Part shown: piece after piece, positions 44,050-57,204 of the stretch
How the letters are laid out: the number at the start of each line of letters is the position of its first letter
Position numbering within the stretch: position 1 is the stretch's first letter
Origin: Talpa occidentalis
Lineage: Eukaryota; Chordata; Mammalia; Eulipotyphla; Talpidae
NCBI RefSeq assembly: GCF_014898055.3
Contig: NW_023600993.1
Location: forward strand, 12,812,714-12,876,713
Length of the DNA: 64,000 nucleotides
Direction of reading: 5' to 3'
Notes under the pieces: generated by a model
Database searches by the model: none
Seen by the model: only the letters and a program-made list of their open reading frames with translations
Told to the model about the DNA's origin: nothing
Program-made: the position numbers and the translations under genes

Positions 44050-47000
44050 ATACACATACCACGCGCACTCCACAGGAGCAACACACACACACACATAACA
44101 CACACACACACCCTATACACATAGCACATACACACACATCCCCCCCACACACATTCCACATACACATAGCACATACACACACACACACACCACACACATT
44201 CCACATACACCACATACACACGGCTTCACCTGTTACGCGCTGTGGTGGAGAAAGGTAAATGAATTCCACCCGTGTTTGAGCTCCAGTGCAGGAGACAGCT
44301 CGGGGGAGACGACCAGCCTTTCACGTTAAAATCTCAGTCCTGGTCCCACCCTGGGCTTCTCACAGACCTGATTTCCCACTCTGGGCTCTGCCCGGGGTTG
44401 CTAGTGCAGCCCCACCCCTGCCTGGGAGACTCTGCACGCCCCATCTCCAGGTGGCTGGCCCCCGGCTCTGGTGGGCTCAATCCCTGTCACTGGCTTCAGA
44501 ACATCTCAACATGTGTCCAGATTCTTTCCAATCGAGGAGGCCAAGCAGATCCATTCAGCTAGTGCCTCAGAGCCCCAGAAGGCTCAAAGGTGAACAGCAG
44601 CGTGACCCCATGGTTGGAGCTCACAGTCCATGCACAAACGTGCAAGCACCTGGAACACGTGATGCCCCTGGCAGGGCCACAGGCAGCAGATGAAGGATGC
44701 CTGCTGGGGTTTAGGCTGGGTTCCGGGGCTCACGGATGGGCAGAGGGTTGACAGGCAGAGCCGGGGAAGGAGGAGAAGCGTGGCATGTACAGATCAGCAG
44801 ACCAAGCCGGCCTGGCGTGCCAAGGTTAAACCCACGTTCACCCAGCAGCATCCCTTGGTGTGGACCATCCCTGGGGATTGACTCCCGCTGGAGGCCTGAG
44901 CGGGGAAGAACTGGTGGCTCACGTGGCTGCCCTGGGGTAGGGGCTGGATGAAGGACTAGGGAACACCAGCGCTGCCTCTTCAGATGGCTTTCAAAGCTCC
45001 CGCCCTGACCACTCACTGGTCTCCACGCAGTGACAGAGTCAGGTGAACCCCATGCAACTAATTCCTCCTTCCAGAGCTTGTTTCCTCATCTGTAGAAAAT
45101 AAGTCAGTCTGTGTCAGCGGGTCTATGGGTCTATGGGCAGCACCTGGGAAGTTGTTAGAAATTCAGTCTTGGGATCCACCCCAGACCTAGCCAATTCGAC
45201 ACCCTGGGGTGGGGTCCTTGATCTGTGTGGTGAGGAGCCCGCCCAGGTGAGTCTTAGAAGCACTTTCTAGATAGTCAAGTTGGGCGCTGGCGTCTGTTGA
45301 AAGAAAAGACTGCAATTCTGTGCCTAGCTCTATCAGCCGTTACCTCAAAGAGAACCTTCCCCACCAATCTCCGTGCGAGGAGAAAGGCAGAGGGCCAGCT
45401 ATGAGGAAAGCAGCTGCAGGGGAAGGGAACAGAGGGAGCAGGAGGAGAGAGAAGGGGGACAGCAAGGAAAAGGAGGAAGGGAGGAAGAGAGAGAGAAAAG
45501 GCAGAGGTTTTAAGCATAATCAATATATTTAGGGAGGGGGACCGCATTCTGGACCCCCTGCGGACCAGAGATGGCCTGCAGACAGCTGATGGCCAGCGAC
45601 ACCCCCCCCTCTGCCTGACCTCCTGGGCACATGGCGACCTCCCTCCTAGACCAGCAGGACCCGTGTCCTTCATGCTGAGCAAGGCCCTCATCCCCAGACT
45701 TTGGTGGTTTTATCTGGGGAACCCCCCCACCACTGCATGCTCCATTAGAGAGAGGACTGGGGGGACATGTTCAATCCACACTCTCAAGCCTTGCGAGGTT
45801 ATGATTACTTGGGTCTATCAAGAATAACCTTCCCACTTTATCAAGCACGGTGACAAACCTGCCACAATCAGACAGTAGTCATGGCAACCGGGACAAGCTT
45901 TGGCACCTCACAAAGCCCTGCGAGGCAGAATGGTGTCCTTTCATTGGCGACTGTGCTGGGTTTTCTCGCGGGCACCCTGAGCGGCAGGACAATGGACGAT
46001 CCCTGCTGCAGCCTGACCTGCCTGCTCAGACAGGCCCGTGCGGGGCTGCCTCTCTTTTGCTCGATTTTATTGCATTTTGTCACTATCTGAAAGAGAAAGA
46101 CAGCAGGATTTCTCCCAAACAGTTTTTTCCCCTCAGGGTAGGGGATGTCAGCCAGAGGGTACAGAATTGCAAAGACTAAAAGGAAAAGGGAAAACACAAC
46201 AAAACACAAACCCTGCTTGAGAGCCCAGGGTTCACTCGCCAGTGTTAATATCTGGCTGTCACATGGTGAGTTGAAAAGTAAATTACAAATGGTAGGGGGT
46301 GAGGTGTTACACTCTGCCAGACTCTCCCGCTCCAACTATTGGGGCTGGTCTTGATTTAATTAATGCGAGATGTGGTTTTCCAGAAGCATCTATCAAAGCC
46401 GGCTTGCAGATTACCAATTCAGTGAGAAGATGGCATTTGTAAGCTCTGACATGAGCCCCATGCAGTTGGTGGAAGATGCTTTCAAGTCCATTAACGAAGA
46501 GAGTTGGTTGGAACCTAACTGGATGGAAGGTTCTCTTTGATCTGCTTTTCTGTGACACTCCAGTGAGGAGAGAAAGCACAAACAGCACTCCAAAGCCAGC
46601 CTGCTTATCAAATGAAGAGATGTTTCTTCCTGGGAGTAGGAGCAAAATCTTTTAATTAACTCCCCACTCTTCTGTGTGGATATGTAATCTCTGATCACAC
46701 CTGGAGTGGTAAAAAAACGGAGCGTGTCCTGTGGTTTTTGACTTGTGTAAAAGGAATTCATTTGTATTGATGGCTTTTTTTTTTTGCCTTGTTCCCTCTA
46801 ATTTCTCTGCTGGTCCCAAATCAACTAAAGAAACAGACATCTAACACAACCTTCCCTTACCCTCCAAAAATGAGGACAACAGAAGGGAAAGCTTGCTGAG
46901 AAATGCATTTGCCTTTTCATCATTTTTTTAAAGACCCTACGTGCAGGGAAATAAGTAGATGGTAACATGTTGGTCCGATGAGAAAGTTTGTACCCGGAAT

Positions 47001-50000
47001 GTCACTTTGCTCTTCTTTCCTGTATTTCACTGTGTGGGAGTCGTCTGGGAGAAAAGCAGTTGAAAATCCTGCGCTCCTACGACTGGAAGTGCAGAGAGGA
47101 GTTCACTTTCCCATGGCAGCAAAGTGGACGGGGTCAGCTCGGGGAAGATCTGTTTCTGGTAAAAGTGATTTGGGGACTGTGTGTCTCTGTTGCCCCAGCT
47201 GCCACAGCTGGGCGGTGTGCCCCCCTCTGCCCTTCACTGAGAGGGCGTGTGAAGTGAGAGGCCTGCAGAACATCCTTCTTAAAACTGCTACCCACACACT
47301 AATGCCCGACACTTCTTGGCAGGGTATTTATACTACCACTTCTTTACTCCACCAATTTTAGAGCTCTGCATTTCCCACCATGGGAAATAAAGGTTTAAAG
47401 TTTCCATACACAGGCCTTACTTCCTCCTTCTTAAAGCCCCAAACAGAGTGTAATTTAATTCAGCCAAAAGTTGGTCTTCGTGTTATTACAACTTAGCAAA
47501 TATAGTCATCCCTCTGTATCTGTGGGGTCTGCCTACTGAAGTCAACCAACCCCAGATCAAAAATATGTGCCATATAGTTAAGCCTATTATGGTTGTGCCT
47601 GTACTGAACATACACAGACTTTTTTCTTCTTTTTATTCCCTAAGCAATATATTATAATAATTATTTACATGGCATTTACATTGTATTCGGTATCATAAGG
47701 CATCTAGGGATGATTCAGGCACACAGGAGGATGTTTGTAGGTTATGTGCAAATGCACACTGATTTATACAAGGGACTTGAGCATCCTAGGATTTGGGTAT
47801 CTTTGGGGGGATTGGAACCAATCCCCCTCAGATACCGAGGGACAGCTTTATTACTCATTGGAGTATCAAGTACCATGAGCCTGTCTTCTGTTTCATACCG
47901 TCCTTTCCTTTTCCTGGAGTTCATTGTAATGTCTATTTTTTTTTTCCCATCTGCTTGATAGTACATGAACCCATTGCTAATTTACTCCAGATGTTCCAAC
48001 ACTACTATTTTCTACCCATCAATCAACATCCGATGTACCTAAATATATTCCTCCACTGGAGACATCATTTTTGGAGCTTTCTGTACCCTTGCTTCAATCC
48101 ACTCTGGCTGTTTGCCAAGCCTGGGTTCTCCCTCCCTGCCTCTGTGGCTGCTGTTTTTCTTTCTTGGTTTCCTCCTCATCTTGCTGGAGCACATCCTCTA
48201 GCGGTTCTCTAGGCAACAATGCCCTGGAATTCATTTGAACCCCTGCATTTCTAAAAATGTTTTTGTCTTCACCCTTAACTAACAGTGTGTGTATGGGAGT
48301 CTGGGCTGAAATCTATTTTTCTATTACAATCTGAAAGCATTGCTCCTTGAGCTTCTAGATATCAGCACTGCTACTGCGGCAGCTATTTTGATTACTAATA
48401 CTCTGAGCATAACATGTTCCGTTGTTTTGTAAGATCCTAGGGTGTTCTTCCCTTTGAAGTTCAGAGTATCACAGAGGGCGTTGGTGGGTCTTCTTTACTC
48501 TTAGGACCAACAACCTAATGGACTTGGCATCTCAGAATTCTGATCCACCACTCTGAAAAGTGTTCTGTTTCGTTCCTTTGATAATATATAAGGATTTTAA
48601 CTCAATGCCCTGGTTTTGACTCCAAAGTTCACTCCTCACCATCCTATGTGAGCCATGCTTGAGGATGAGAGCTTTTCTTAAGATCTGCTTGAGAAAATGG
48701 CTCCCCGCTACATTAAGTTGGCTGTTTCCTCCATGTTGCTAAGTCAATTAGCTTTCCTCCATTCACTTTCTATCTTCTAAAAATTTGCTGAAGTCATGGA
48801 TTTTCTACTTTCTCTTCTTCCAATCATCTGGTAGTTGCATGTATCTAATCTACCTACCTACCTGCCTATAGTCAATTTTCATTATTCACAGGAGTTATAC
48901 GCCCTTAATGTCACCACACTGAACTACTCAATACTGAACCACTGATCCTAGGAGGGGTACAGGGTTAGACTCCTGCAAGCCTCTGATCACATCTTTGATC
49001 AGTACTGAACCTTGCTGAATACATACTGTTGACCCACTGACTTTGAACTCACCACCACAGCACTAGAGCTCATGTCCAAACAAAACTCACACATGTATTT
49101 GTGAGGAGTGTCACACCCTCCTCACACTTAGGAACCCTAGCTAGCCCACAGCACTGCACTTCGGAGGCCATTTAAAAGAGTGAAACCACCAACGAAAAGC
49201 ATAAAAATGTGAAAAGTGTGGCACTAAGTAGACGGCAGAAAGGACAATTGTTATTGAGCTGAAATAAGAAGCAGAGCTTCACCTTGCTGGGAACACACTG
49301 TCAGCGACTCAAGCCTTTTGCAGCAAAAGAGCATGAAAGCACTGAGTATCGATTTTGGTGTCACTTGTGAATAATGAGGATTGTCTGCCTATCTGTCTGT
49401 CCATCCCTCCATCCGCCCATCATTTCTTTAGTATAACTTCACTGGAATTTTTCAGAGGAGAGAAATAGATGCCTATGTCCAACTCTCCCACATTCAACAC
49501 AGCTCTATTATTTTAATTTCAAAGATTCTACTGGCAGGCCTTTCTAACTCATTTAGAATCCAGAAGTCATAGAGTAAAAATAATGAGTTTGGTGACATAA
49601 ACACCTGTCTGTCTGACACAAGACAAATGGTTTTGTCAAAAGACACATGATGGGACCATACCTGTAGCTCACATTCCAGACACAAAAGAGTTCTTAAAAA
49701 TTGACTAAAACCTCCAGGAAACCAAATTTTAAAATGGATAAGAAGGGAGTCAGAGAAAAGGAAATTCAAATGGTCATTAAGTGCCATTTGCAAAAATGCC
49801 AAATCTCACAATAAGAGAAATGCAAATTAAAAGTGCCCTGAGATAGCATATTTCCACTTATCCTGTTGGTAAAAACCCACGTCTGACACGCACTTTGCTG
49901 AGAAGGCAGTGTGAGGGGCGACACGAGAGCCTTCTCATACATGGCGGGCAGTAGGGCAAGCTCACCCGACCCCGCAGAGAACAGTTTGACAGTATCTATC

Positions 50001-53000
50001 AAAATTACAAATACATTTACCCTTTGGCCCAATAATCTCACTTCTGGGAACTGGTCCTCTATAAAAAATGAACAAATGGACTAAATCATTCACAGGAGAA
50101 CCGACTGCACTAGTAAAACACTGACGGCCCCCTGAGTGACATCAGCCGGACTTGTGCATAAACAACATGTCGTTCCTGCGGTGGTGGCTCGGGGCCCAGG
50201 TAATGGCACTCAGGTTGTGAGTCAAGGCTTACAGGGCAAGGACAAAAGAAGCAGGACGGACTTCCAGTTTAGACATGCTGAGTCTGAGCAGGCTGGAAAG
50301 GCCCAGGAGGCAGCTAGGAGGGACCGTATAGGAAAGATGCCGTCACCCACTCCCCCTGGCTAATCCTGCAGCCTGGGGATATGTCACCTTGCACGCACAA
50401 GGGATGCCGAGGATGTGATGGCGATAAGGATCTTGAAATGGGGAGGTTATCCCAGTGGGTTCGATGCCTTCTAAAGGGGTCTCAGAAGAGTGCGGAGGAG
50501 GCCCTGTGAGGATAGAAGCAGCTTGGCCCCTGGAAGTTGAAAAGGCAAAGCAGAAATTTCTCCCTTAAAGTCTCCAGAGAAAATGTGAGCAACACAAAGC
50601 CTGAAAAACCATGTCAGTGGACAGGGAGGTCTTGGGAGACCACGGCCAGGACATTTCAGGAGGGAAGTGGCAGATGGCAAACCCTCACGCATGGCTGGTG
50701 GTGAGGGTCACACAGGGCATGCTAACAGGTTCATGGGAGATCTGGGGGTTGGCATGGCTGTGCCAGGGCTCAGCAGAGACCTTGGTCACCATGGCTCAAG
50801 GTGAAGGTACAAGTCCTGTCCTCATGTGATGGGGAGGAGAGCGCCAAGCTGGCAAGAAGAAACGTCTCACCTCTATGTATCAAGTGGAAAGTGGCTGCCG
50901 TCACACTGGGCAGTCTTGCAGGAAACTCAGTGAGTCTGTCAGTGTCCTAAACGGCAGGGCAACCGGGCCTCCACTTATTCATTGTGTATCTCTGCAACAG
51001 GGTAATCCCCAGGGACAGGGGAGGCTCCAGGTTCCCTGCCCCGCCTAAGGGAGGGTGGAACTGAGCAGGAGGAAAGCTTAAGAAGAGACTGGAAGAAGAA
51101 GGAGCAGGAGATCAAGAGATGACTGGAGGAGACACATAGAGCAGAGACATGTGAAGAAGCTGCACCTGCTTCTTGGCCTTGGACTTGTACCAGGGACTTG
51201 GGGGACACGGCAGGAGACATCTGAAAGAGATGTGGGTGAGGGACCCATGGGGAGGTTGACATGGCAGCCTTTTATCTCTATTTTGATTTTGCTCTTTTCT
51301 TTCCAGACTTGTCTGACTCCTCCTACCTTTTCCCAAGGTTCCCCGCCAGAAGGTTCTTTAGACTCGTGCAAGCTTTCAGGCCTTAGTGGCCCTCCTTTGG
51401 CCCAACCCTATTTGGCTGGGCATTTACCCACAAGGAAATGGGTAACTTTGGAAGTTTTGTGTGAAAACTATTTTATCTATTCTTTCCCCTGTATTGCACT
51501 CTAATTGTATTAAAGTTCCTTTCCACTGAAAAATCTTAAGCACTAAGAGTATGGGTGTCTTGGGGGTGAGGGGAGGGAGGGGAGGGGAAAGGAAGGACTA
51601 GAGTCAAAATAAGGAGGGGGTGCAATTGTATGGGGAATATAACCAAAATGAAAATGCATACATTGTGCAAAGATGAAAAAAGATGTAAGAATTATATAAA
51701 ATAAAATATTTAATTAAAAAAAAAGAGTATGCGTGTCTCTATGTGGCAGATGGCAGACCCTATATAGAACAGGCGGGTTTGGGGGTTCCGGGGTGCCCCT
51801 CACTCTGCCCTATAACATCTCCATGTTCAAGCGCCCTGGCTCTGCACAGGGCACCTGGGAAGCAAAGGCATGTGCTGGACTCTCTTTTCCTGTCCCAGGA
51901 ATCCTAGAGGGGGAAGGGGTGCTTTGAAGGCACCGTGAAGTGAGCTGGAGGGAGAAGGGGACTAGTGACCTTCTGCAGTCTCTGGGGAAAGGGCTGCAGG
52001 AGCCCAGCCTTCTGGCCCTCGGCCTGCCCCCCTCCCCACCCCAGGCCTCCTGCTGGACCACAGCCTCTGCCAGCCAGGGGGAGGGGCAGGGTTCTGGGGC
52101 TGCAGGAGAAGTTGTTTTGCTCTTTGTTTTACACACAATGCTCCCGAAAAACATTTTGCTGATATGTAATTAGGCCAACATAATAGACTGAGAAAGCAGT
52201 CGGCTCATTTTAGACAACTTTGGCTTTCAGAACATTCAAAGAGAATACGTTAAAAAAAAAAAAGAAAAAAGCTTAGTTTTCTGATGTAGAAAAGAGGGCA
52301 GATGAAAATACGTGCGGCTCGTAGAAGGCTTCTGTTCTAAGACTCTCCCCACCCCTGCTGGTTAATTCACTCCTTTGCCTGATTTCCTCTCCGGAGCGAG
52401 AACTCCAGAGCCCATCAAAATCATAATAACAACTCTTATTACTATTTGAGATACACCGTTTGCAGAAATGGTCTCAATTATTACCTCCCAGTCTCTGGGC
52501 CTCTCTGTGGCCCCTCCATGGAGTCCAGTCCCTTTCTCCAGCCCGTGAAGCCAGGCTGGTATTAGGACTCGCTCTGGCCACAGAAAACGGAGGCCAGGAC
52601 ACTGGGAGTCTGAACCTAAGGCTCGAGGGCTGCGTGCCCTTGCGCTCAGGGAGCCAGGCCTGCGCTACAGGGCCTGCTGTGGCATGAGGAGAAACAAGTG
52701 CCTCCACCCACCAGCACACAGGCAAGGCCACCCCGGACCGGTCAGCTGCCTATGGAGCTCATGCAGAAGCAGGGGAAAGCCCAGCGGGGCCGAGGCAGGC
52801 CCAGGCCAGATGAGCACAGCCCGCAGCTGCCCCACAGACTCAGGAGCAGCAGGTAAGGATTGTTACTTTAATCCTGAAGCTCTTGGATGCCTCATTCCAG
52901 GGAAGAGCTGACAGCGCACTCTCACTGCAGGGAGAACCAAGGCCCTGGCAAATCTCTAGGAAGAAAATCACAGTGCAAGTCGCTTGGCCCATGTGAGAGA

Positions 53001-56000
53001 ATCAGACAGTCTCAGCCACTAGCTGCAGCCGTCTGTGCTGCTCAAGCTCACCACACTCCAGGCCGGCACACCTAGCCCTCGTCTCCTCCCCGCCAGACAG
53101 GCTGTGCACTCACGTGGCATCTGGAGCCCTGGAGTCTAATCTACGATAACCCAGCGTGAGGCCAGCACTGCCCCCAGCATGCCCTGGGAGGCAGAGATAA
53201 AACCAACCACAGGAGCAACCTCCCCGCTCCAGACAGTGCCCTGGCTTCTCCCAAGGGCCACGCATGCCAAGCTGGCAGGAAAACCAAACCTGTATGCACA
53301 AGATAACACTCCCCGGGAGTCTAGGACAAGTGCGTTGGCTGGTCCTGGCTGGTGTGGTTTCTCTGAAGTCACAAACTCAGAAGCGGGGAGGGGGGGGGGG
53401 GACAGGAGGCGGCCTGCCCTAGCCAGAATGGAGCTGTCTGTTGTCATCACCTGCCTGGGCAGGAGGAGAAGCTCCCAGGTGTGCTACAACACAGGCTCCC
53501 GGATGATGCTGGACACGGAAGGCTGTTCCAAGGTGAAGTGGGCACTGGCTGGGGGCGCTCTGAGTCTCCATCGGGCAGATGCTGCGGTTCTGAGTGCAAA
53601 CAGTTAAGCAACTCAAAGCTGTTCCATCCTGTCAGCTGCTCGGCAATACCACGAACAGTGACAGCGCCCAGAGACAGCACGGTGCTCGCTCCCCAGAAGC
53701 TGACGTGCGCACACCCTCAGAGCCGGGGCGAGCACGTCTTCTCCAGCAGACTTGGAAACAGCTTTGTTTGATAACAATTAAACAAAAAGCATTTTCTCCA
53801 TCCAGAGACTTGTCAAGTCCCTTCCACTTGCTTAGATGAGGGAGAGGAAAGGAGACTTTCTCAGCAGATGGGATTTGCCATTTGATGACTCTCTTTAGAC
53901 AATTTGAGATGGATGAGGGATTGTAGTTTTAACCCTTCTTTCTTAGTTTTTTATCTCATCTACTACCTAGAAAAAGGATTTCAAAGGAACTTCCCTATGA
54001 GGGATGTGTGTGTGTGTGTCTGTGTGTGTAATTAAAAGGTATTTAGTTTGAGGTGGTGGGGGGAGGCTATCAGCCAAAACTCTAGAACTTAAAATGATGT
54101 CAAGCTTCTTACCTTTATCTAGTGTAGGTTCCTGACCGCTTACCAATAATCATAAATGCTAATTCAGAAGATGTGCCTGAACAAAGGTTGGTTCAAAATC
54201 ATTGCAACAGAGGAGGAAGTGGAATAAAGGATTATTCCACAGCTGCTGGGCAATGCAGCAACAGAACCCCACAAAGCAACCGTGGGTTCACCCCTGAGAG
54301 AGTAAGACCTTTAATGTGTGTAGCCCCCGACTCAACAGGCTTTCTCCTGCCCAACTGCACCACGCAGTGCATTCAAGGTGCCATGTTCTCAGGCCAGCAC
54401 TGGCTCCGTGTTCTCTTTCGTCACAATTCTCTTCATGGTGACCCATTTGTCAGCATCCTGTTGCTATGGTAACCAGTTCTCTCTGAACCCCTTTCCTCAT
54501 GCTACCCTCTCCCTCAAGTTAAATGATGTTGCTCTAATCCCACAGTATGTCTTTTGAGGACCCTGCTTCCTGAAAGTGGTTTTCTAATAGGCCTTCTGAG
54601 GTGCTAGAAATTACCAACAGGAATATCCAACCTGTGGTAGATAGGACCCCCCAGGGGCTCCTCCCCCACGCCAGCTGCCCTCTCCTCAACAGCCCAGAGA
54701 CAAGAGCAGTACAGCCTGCTCTCCTGGGTTCCATCAGCCTCCAGACCGTGACCCATCAAAGGCAGAGCTGACGGAGAGAAAACCCAAGTCAGGAAAAGTA
54801 AAATGGCCTTAGAGAGATTTGCCAACTCTATTTGGGGTCCTCTAGGAAATCCTGTGACCCCTGCCTTATCACTTCTCCACACTGCTCACTTCCCGGCCTT
54901 CATCTGTCCACCTGTTTATTGCTGTTTCCATCATGGGAATGCCCCGTGTCAGCATAAGGTTTTTAAGGTTCATCCATGCATCTGGTAGCATGTTCTGGTG
55001 CTTCACTCCTTTTTGTTGCCAAAATCATTTGAAACGCATTGGCATCTGGGAAGTGACAGCCGCAGGTCGCTGCTACTTCTACTGGGGTGAAAGGGTTCCA
55101 CACAAATGCTCCAAAGGGACCATGCCTGCCCCTTGCACGTGAAGGAAAACAGCATCTACGCCTCTGCTTAATCACAGTTTAGCCCTTCACAGACACAGAG
55201 CCAGCTACTTCATTGCCCTTGTTTTCTCTTCCTCCAAGATAAATATGCCCAACTGTTTTCAACATCTATAGGCATAGTCTATTTTTTCTAAAAGATTTAT
55301 TTATTTATGCATACAAGAGCTGGTGTACAGGCCGGAGATGTGGGGGGTAAGAGGACTCACCAGAGACAGAGTGGGGAGCAGAACAGGCAGACTGACTGAA
55401 ATACACTGCTGAGGGGAGCAGCGGGCGAGTTTCAGGAGAGGTCTGCTGCGCCATGTGGGTTTCTCCCTGGCCGGCCAGGGATTGAAATCATGCTGCAGAG
55501 GCTGTGGATTGTTTCATAGTGTGGTGCTTAACCTCTTGCGCCACCAGGGAGGCCCACTCTAGGTATATTCTACATTGCTGTGTCCCCCCAAACCCCCCAC
55601 CGTTTGTCTGTCTCTCATCAACCACTGCAGTTGATGGCAAAATTATAGAGGATGTAAAGGACAGAGGGAGAATTTAAAAAAAAAGAGAAACACATACTTC
55701 AGGACCCCTGGGTTGTGATGGGAGGGAAGAGATGGCATATGAAGGGACCTCACGCATACTCTGAATTTATATATGGGCAGGTAGTTAAAAAAGTTAAATA
55801 ACTCTGCAGTAAGGTGGGGGCATGGGAAGCGTCCAGAAGGGAGGGCAAACCCAGCTGATGGCATCAAAGAGCCATGAAGAGCTGGGTCTCAGCAGAGGCT
55901 AAGAGAGAACAAAAGTGGTGGGACAGCATAACACAAGGTGTGATCTGGAAAACCCCACTTTGTCATAGTCCAGGGCATTTGGAGCATTTTGAGGGGAGTA

Positions 56001-57172
56001 GTAGCCTCACCGTTGGCCTGCCTGTACTAAATGCTTTTTCATTAGAATTGCTGTCAAATCAGGTAATTCTCCATTCTATTAACTATTTTAAACCTAAGTG
56101 CAATTGATTTTTTTATACTCTATCCCATTACATTTTATTGGACTGGTTTAGTTCCTACAATTGATAAAGTAATAGATAATGAGATTAGAAGGGCTTTACA
56201 AGAAGTCGAGGAAACCTACTCAGAAAAGAAGCTGGATGAGATAAGTCATTTTCAAGGTTTCTTGCTTTGTTTCTTTTCTTTTCTTTTCTTTTTTAAAGTG
56301 GTGGGATGCTTTCCACAAACATAACTGAAGTCTAATTTAGAAATCCCACGTGTAAAAACATAGATACACAAAAAACAGCAGTGGTTGACATTGTGTAGAT
56401 GGGTTTTCCTGACTCTTCCCCACTCCCCAGTTGCAAACATGCCCTTGACTCTCCACCCACACCTAACTAGAATGGTTCCGTGGAATCCAATCACATCTAT
56501 CTTCTTTAGATCCTGATGGCCACCCAGTCTATTTCTTGGCCTCCAAGTTTTGGGTCTCCACAGGCTCACACCCTTCTAGACCTCTACATAAGCCACTGAA
56601 AATGGTGTGAGAGAGGGCAAGTCCCTGATGGTGTCATAGGGCCCACAAACTAGCCCTCCCTCCAGTAAGGTTCTTCTGAGGGCAGCCTCTCAATACCACA
56701 AACTCTTGGTCATGTGAATTTCAAAAAAATAAAATCAGATGAGTGGCCAAGAATGATCACTTAGCCACAAAAACACCCTACAACCCCCAATATCCGCTGA
56801 TTTAATAAAACCGAGTTCTTGGAGAACCATTTTCTCTGTCTTTACCCATGATTTTCAGATAACCTAAGCACTCACCAAGTTCTAAAAGGGGCCTGCTAGA
56901 AACAAAGCATGAGAAGGGATGAAGAACAGTCTCTTGTGTGGGGCCAGCAAGGAAATGAGGGTGCTGTCCGACCACAAGGAACTGAATTTGGCCAACAATC
57001 TGCATGAACTTGGGAGTAGATTCATTCCCCAGAGTCTATAAAGAGGAGCATGGCCTCGCCAGGCCCTAATCTCAGCCTTCTAAGACCCAAAGTAGAAGAC
57101 CTAGTTGAGCCCATCTGGATTTCCAACCTTACAGGAGCTGTGAAATAATAAGGGGTGTGTTTGTTTGTGAAT

Positions 57173-57204
<32 letters not shown>

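Noticed and set aside
43798..44269. Several open frames of 83-103 residues rich in Cys/Val or His/Thr
   Set aside because: They are translations of the CA array.
46411..46761. 116-residue minus-strand open frame considered as an extra RFTN1 exon
   Set aside because: The sequence does not match any part of raftlin I know, and the neighbouring exons at 43575 and 63177 already join in frame without it.
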